Notes under the pieces: generated by a model
The model's input: only the letters and a program-made list of their open reading frames with translations
Databases searched by the model: none
What the model was told of the DNA's origin: nothing
Shown: in pieces, positions 5,721 through 9,792 of the stretch
How positions within the stretch are numbered: position 1 is the first letter of the stretch
How the letters are laid out: every line of letters starts with the position of its first letter
Made by a program: the position numbers and the translations under genes
Origin: an uncultured Sulfitobacter sp.
GTDB lineage: Bacteria > Pseudomonadota > Alphaproteobacteria > Rhodobacterales > Rhodobacteraceae
Reading direction: 5' to 3'
Length of the DNA: 9,792 nt
Assembly: GCA_937923365.1 (NCBI GenBank)
Contig: CALAIJ010000205.1
Coordinates: forward strand, 1 to 9,792

Positions 5721-6941
5721 ATGCTTGATACAACATCTACACGACCGCAGTTTTTCAGCCGCCACGACGGGGGCAAGGCACCTTTGCCGTTTTCGGCCGC
5801 GGAATATGACCGCCGCCTGACCACCTTGCGTGCGATCATGGCCAAGCGGGACATTCCCGTGGTGCTGCTGACCTCGATGCACAACGTGGCCTACTATTCC
5901 GGCTTTCTTTATTGTGCGTTCGGGCGGCCCTATGCCTGTGTGGTCACGCAAGAGGCCTGCACGACGGTCAGCGCCAATATCGACGCCAGCCAGCCTTGGC
6001 GGCGCAGCCATGGCGACAATCTGATCTACACCGACTGGCAGCGCGACAATTATTGGCGCGCGGTCGAAAGCCTCACGCAGGGTGCGGCGCGCATCGGTGT
6101 CGAAGGCGACCACCTGACGCTGGCCATGCGGGCCACGCTGGATGCTATGTTGGGCGACCCCGAGGTGATCGACATTGCAGGTGATACGATGGCCGCCCGC
6201 ATGGTCAAATCAGCTGAGGAAATAGCCCTTATCCGCGAAGGCGCGCGGGTTGCCGACATCGGCGGTGCCGCGATCCATGCCGCCATCCGTGAAGGCACCC
6301 GCGAGATTGACGTGGCCATGGCAGGGCGCAATGCGATGGAATTGGAGATTGCCCGTTCCCATCCCGATTCCGAGCTGCGCGACAACTGGGTCTGGTTCCA
6401 GTCCGGCATCAACACCGACGGCGCCCACAACCCGGTGACCACCCGCAAGCTGGAACAGGGCGACATCCTGAGCCTGAACTGCTTTCCGATGATCAGTGCG
6501 TACTACACCGCGCTGGAGCGGACGTTGTTTCTGGGTGAGCCTGATCCCGCATCCCTCAAGATGTGGGAGGCCAATGTTGCCGCGCACGAACTGGGACTGT
6601 CGCTGATCAAACCCGGTGCCACCTGTTCGGGCATCTGCGAAGAGATCAACCGCTTCTTCGCGCAGGAGGGCCTGCTGGACTACCGGTCTTTCGGCTACGG
6701 GCATTCGTTCGGGGTGTTGTCGCACTATTATGGCCGCGAGGCAGGGCTGGAGCTGCGCGAGGACATCGACACCGCGCTTGAGCCGGGCATGGTCGTCTCC
6801 ATCGAGCCGATGCTCTGGGTGCCCGAAGGCACCCCCGGTGCAGGCGGCTACCGCGAACATGACATTCTGGTTGTGGGAGATTCTGCTGCAGAAAACATCA
6901 CCAAGTTTCCCTACGGCCCCGCCCACAACACAATCGCCTAA
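5721..6941 (+). CDS. Creatinase (creatine amidinohydrolase, EC 3.5.3.3)
   Basis: The 406-residue protein closely resembles Pseudomonas creatinase (403 residues) as I recall it, including near-identical blocks at SANIDASQPWRR (84-95), YTDWQRDNY (103-111), FQSGINTDGAHNPVTTRK (226-243), SLNCFPMISAYYTALERT (251-268) and GYGHSFGVLSHYYGREAGLE (325-344). The enzyme hydrolyses creatine to sarcosine and urea in the cytoplasm as a metal-free homodimer. Catalytic His232 and substrate-contacting Glu262 and Glu358 of the Pseudomonas enzyme map with a constant offset to His236, Glu266 and Glu362. Prolidase metal ligands are replaced (first Asp reads Asn in SLNCF), as expected. The ATG at 5721 has GGAGG eight bases upstream; a longer open frame from 5565 runs through the hairpin leader and is not needed. 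It is followed after 165 bases by the ABC importer, suggesting functional linkage to substrate uptake, and its sarcosine product could feed the flavoprotein at 1-1119. Confidence 0.95.
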   Translation: MLDTTSTRPQFFSRHDGGKAPLPFSAAEYDRRLTTLRAIMAKRDIPVVLLTSMHNVAYYSGFLYCAFGRPYACVVTQEACTTVSANIDASQPWRRSHGDNLIYTDWQRDNYWRAVESLTQGAARIGVEGDHLTLAMRATLDAMLGDPEVIDIAGDTMAARMVKSAEEIALIREGARVADIGGAAIHAAIREGTREIDVAMAGRNAMELEIARSHPDSELRDNWVWFQSGINTDGAHNPVTTRKLEQGDILSLNCFPMISAYYTALERTLFLGEPDPASLKMWEANVAAHELGLSLIKPGATCSGICEEINRFFAQEGLLDYRSFGYGHSFGVLSHYYGREAGLELREDIDTALEPGMVVSIEPMLWVPEGTPGAGGYREHDILVVGDSAAENITKFPYGPAHNTIA

Positions 6942-6969
6942 AAGCGACGCATTTGCTTTGTAAATCGAC

Positions 6970-7002
6970 TGGGATAAAGGCGGAAATCGCGTCTTTATCC
7001 CA
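6970..7002. repeat. Inverted repeat (10-bp perfect arms) between creatinase and ABC ATPase
   Basis: TGGGATAAAG (6970-6979) and CTTTATCCCA (6993-7002) are perfect complements around 13 bases that themselves contain GCG/CGC. It begins 28 bases after the creatinase stop. No T run follows, so it is either a 3'-end or processing hairpin for the creatinase message or an operator for the importer genes; the AT-containing arms make the operator reading reasonable. Confidence 0.5.
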
Positions 7003-7088
7003 ATAGATGCACCAGAGCGCAGGAATGGTTGCATCAAGGGCCAGCCTGTGTTCTGTTCTGAGCAATCGCCGAAAAGGCGCAGATATAA

Positions 7089-7102
7089 CACCTGGGGAGG
7101 TG
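7089..7102 (+). promoter_or_regulatory. Ribosome binding site of the ABC ATPase inside a small hairpin
   Basis: GGGGAGG (7094-7100) is a strong Shine-Dalgarno sequence six bases before the TTG start at 7107 and decides that start. It lies within CACCT-GGGG-AGGTG, whose arms are perfect complements, so part of the ribosome binding site could be sequestered. The non-ATG start together with this hairpin suggests restrained translation of the ATPase. Confidence 0.5.
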
Positions 7103-7106
7103 CCTT

Positions 7107-8204
<1,098 letters not shown>

Positions 8205-8222
8205 GTCCACGCGCAGGACATG

Positions 8223-8250
8223 TCACGCAGGCCCCAAGGGGCGCGCGTGA
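8223..8250. repeat. Strong intergenic hairpin between ATPase and binding-protein genes
   Basis: TCACGC (8223-8228) pairs with GCGTGA (8245-8250), and inside it GCCCC (8231-8235) pairs with GGGGC (8238-8242) around an AA loop, with a 2x2 internal loop between the stems. There is no T tail. It may stabilise or process the message between the ATPase and the binding protein, or weakly terminate transcription. Confidence 0.55.
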
Positions 8251-8325
8251 TGAACACAGGGCAGTGGTGAAACCCGAGACCGCCGCTCTTTCAAGATCAA
8301 ACGGGTAACAATGGGAGACGACCTA

Positions 8326-9432
8326 ATGAAACTGACCAAAACACTCTTGGCCTCCACGGCTCTGACTGTCGCTGGTGCATCCGCCTTCGCGGACGGCCAC
8401 ATGGCATCTGAAATGACCATCGTTAGCTGGGGTGGCGCATACTCCAAGTCACAGCAGCTGGCCTATCACGACCCCTATTCCGAAGCGAATGGCGTCAAGA
8501 TCATCAACGACGAATCCTCAGCAGAGGCCGTGTCCAAGCTGCGCGCGATGAACGAAGCCGGCAACGTCACATGGGACGTGGTTGATGTGGTTGCTGCCGA
8601 CGCCCTGCGTCTGTGCGACGAAGGTCTGGCGATGGAAATCGACGCGGACACAATGCTGGCAGCGGGTGCCGACGGCTCCACAGCGACCGAAGACTTCGGT
8701 GAACTGCTGGTTGGCGACTGCTTTATCCCGCAGATCGTGTACTCCACGACTGTTGGCTACCGCACCGATCTGGTTGGCGACACAGCCCCCACAGACATCT
8801 GTGCACTGTTCGACACCGAAACATACCCCGGCAAGCGCGCCCTCGAGAAGCGTCCCATCAACAACATGGAATGGGCTTTGCTGTGTGACGGTGTTGCCAA
8901 GGACGAAGTCTACGACGTTCTGGAGACCGAAGAAGGCCAGCAAAAGGCCCTCGACAAGCTGGCCACCATCAAAGACGACGTGATCTGGTGGTCCGCAGGC
9001 GCCGACACACCCCAGCTGCTGGCTGACGGTGAGATCGTTATGGGTTCTACCTACAACGGCCGTCTGTTTGCCCTCATCGAAGAGCAAAAGCAGCCTGTTG
9101 GCATGCTGTGGGACGCGCAAGTGTTCGACCTTGACGGTTGGATCATCCCTACAGGTCTGACACCAGAGCGTCAGGCACGTGCCCTCGACTACGTCAAGTT
9201 CGCCACAGACACACAGCGTCTGGCGGATCAGGCCAAGTACATCTCTTATGGTCCTGCACGTAAGTCTTCCGCACCATTGGTGGGCAAGCACGCCGATCTG
9301 GGCATCGACATGGCACCACATATGCCAACCGATCCCGAGAACGCCAAGAACACGTTCCTTTATAACTACGAGTTCTGGGCCGACTATCGCGACGACATCG
9401 ACGCGAAATTCCAGGCGTGGCTGGCACAATAA
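8326..9432 (+). CDS. Periplasmic solute-binding protein, PotD/PotF-like, of polyamine-type ABC importer
   Basis: The 368-residue precursor has a clear Sec signal peptide: basic MKLTK, hydrophobic core (about 7-18), and a signal peptidase I site after ASAFA (cleavage about 22/23). The mature part has the family-1/8 binding-protein fold with landmarks MTIVSWGGAYS (30-40), WWSAGADTPQLLADGEIVM (221-239), STYNGR (241-246) and WDAQVFDLDGWIIP (262-275), where the Trp and Asp residues line the ligand cleft in PotD relatives. It captures a small charged solute in the periplasm and delivers it to the permease. ATG at 8326 is chosen because GGGAG lies eight bases upstream and the signal peptide starts there; an upstream in-frame ATG at 8311 overlaps that ribosome site. 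Four cysteines (97, 132, 159, 187) in the secreted protein could form disulfides. Codon use (more CGT, GGT, GTT) differs from neighbours, suggesting high expression. Confidence 0.93.
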   Translation: MKLTKTLLASTALTVAGASAFADGHMASEMTIVSWGGAYSKSQQLAYHDPYSEANGVKIINDESSAEAVSKLRAMNEAGNVTWDVVDVVAADALRLCDEGLAMEIDADTMLAAGADGSTATEDFGELLVGDCFIPQIVYSTTVGYRTDLVGDTAPTDICALFDTETYPGKRALEKRPINNMEWALLCDGVAKDEVYDVLETEEGQQKALDKLATIKDDVIWWSAGADTPQLLADGEIVMGSTYNGRLFALIEEQKQPVGMLWDAQVFDLDGWIIPTGLTPERQARALDYVKFATDTQRLADQAKYISYGPARKSSAPLVGKHADLGIDMAPHMPTDPENAKNTFLYNYEFWADYRDDIDAKFQAWLAQ

Positions 9433-9441
9433 GCCGGATCA

Positions 9442-9506
9442 AGGGTGCGCAATAAATGCGCACCCTACCCAAACACCCCGTAGGGTGCGCATTCACTGCG
9501 CACCTT
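9442..9506. repeat. Pair of REP-like palindromes in head-to-head (BIME-like) arrangement
   Basis: Copy 1 is AGGGTGCGCA-ATAAA-TGCGCACCCT (arms 9442-9451 and 9457-9466). Copy 2 is AGGGTGCGCA-TTCAC-TGCGCACCTT (arms 9482-9491 and 9497-9506, one G-U pair in RNA). The right side of copy 1 (AATGCGCACCCTAC, 9455-9468) is also perfectly complementary to the left side of copy 2 (GTAGGGTGCGCATT, 9480-9493), so a single 14-bp stem with an 11-base loop is an alternative fold. The element lies ten bases after the binding-protein stop and ahead of the permease gene, a position where REP elements protect upstream mRNA in other importer operons. Confidence 0.75.
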
Positions 9507-9598
9507 GCACCGCCCCACCCCCAAGATCCCTTTCGCCTGATGCCCCTCAAAGCCGCAGCCGCAAGTGATCCCCTGACCTTCAGGCAAGGAAACCGCAT

Positions 9599-9792
9599 AT
9601 GAGCGATACAACCAACAGCGGCCCCGTCCTCGCGGCGGATGGCACCCCGCTCAAGAAATCACTGGCCCGCGCATTGCGCCTGTCCAAGCTGCGCGCGCTG
9701 ATGTTGATCGCCCCGCTGCTGCTGTTTGTTTTGATCACCTTCATCGCGCCCATTGCTGACATGTTGTTCCGCTCTGTCGAGAACCAGATCGT
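9599..9792 (+). CDS. ABC transporter permease, PotB-like (N-terminus only, cut by window edge)
   Basis: The frame is open from ATG at 9599 to the right edge, giving 64 residues; PotB-type permeases are usually about 280-310 residues, but some Rhodobacteraceae members are longer. After a polar N-terminal stretch of about 32 residues with a basic patch (LKKSLARALRLSKLR), a first hydrophobic membrane segment spans about residues 34-56 (ALMLIAPLLLFVLITFIAP) and leads into ADMLFRSVENQI, a pattern typical of the first helix and following periplasmic start of this permease type. AAGGA lies eight bases upstream of the ATG. It is placed 166 bases after the binding protein, behind the REP-like pair, and would form half of the membrane channel with a partner permease presumably encoded just beyond the window. 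Confidence 0.85.
   Translation, partial: MSDTTNSGPVLAADGTPLKKSLARALRLSKLRALMLIAPLLLFVLITFIAPIADMLFRSVENQI

Noticed and set aside
7084..7089. TATAAC as a -10 for the ABC ATPase
   Set aside because: Transcription would start inside the ribosome binding site and no suitable -35 lies 16-18 bases upstream.
8518..9429. Minus-strand open frame opposite the binding-protein gene
   Set aside because: Cys- and Val-rich low-information translation mirrors the sense codons of a confident gene; no independent support.
9572..9584. Small CCTGA/TCAGG hairpin before the permease ribosome site
   Set aside because: Only a 5-bp stem with a 3-base loop; too weak to call in GC-rich DNA.

Overview
The window looks like a piece of chromosome from a marine Roseobacter-group alphaproteobacterium (Rhodobacterales). 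This rests on the high GC content, the Rhodobacteraceae-like protein sequences and the palette of osmolyte and amino-acid-derivative degradation genes; no rRNA or other phylogenetic marker is present. It is gene-dense, with nine protein genes, two of them cut by the window edges. I see no tRNA, rRNA, insertion sequence, phage gene or CRISPR array. No gap exceeds about 240 bases.

Layout. Bases 1-1119 (minus) hold an FAD-dependent amine/amino-acid oxidase of the PuuB/DadA/sarcosine-oxidase type, truncated at its C-terminus. Divergent from it, 1216-3101 (plus) is a one-base-overlapping pair: a prolidase-type M24 hydrolase with all five metal ligands, and an Asp/Glu-racemase-superfamily protein resembling EutA/maleate isomerase. 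A convergent hairpin (3105-3126) separates these from a minus-strand pair at 3149-5480: an ectoine hydrolase (DoeA/EutD)-like M24 protein followed one base later by an ArgE-type M20 deacetylase. Divergent again, 5721-6941 (plus) is a very convincing creatinase (creatine amidinohydrolase). It is followed by a PotABCD-type ABC importer: ATPase (7107-8204), periplasmic binding protein (8326-9432) and the start of a permease (9599 to the right edge).

How it may work together. The importer would bring in a small cationic or zwitterionic nitrogen compound. Creatinase would split creatine to sarcosine and urea, and the FAD oxidase could oxidise sarcosine or another secondary amine. The DoeA-like/ArgE-like pair has the chemistry for opening a cyclic amidine (ectoine type) and then removing an N-acyl group. 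The M24/EutA-like pair fits further amide cleavage and racemisation or isomerisation. This reads as a catabolic island for creatine-, ectoine- or related amidine/guanidino-type osmolytes. The identity of the creatinase is well supported; the common pathway is inference.

Regulation. Two plus-strand promoters (before 1216 and before 5721) appear to share a -10 of TTAATC and a -35 embedded in or overlapping a dyad, which suggests parallel regulation. The creatinase mRNA would carry a structured leader of about 130 nt with a terminator-like hairpin and two mutually exclusive stems. A head-to-head pair of REP-like palindromes lies between the binding-protein and permease genes.
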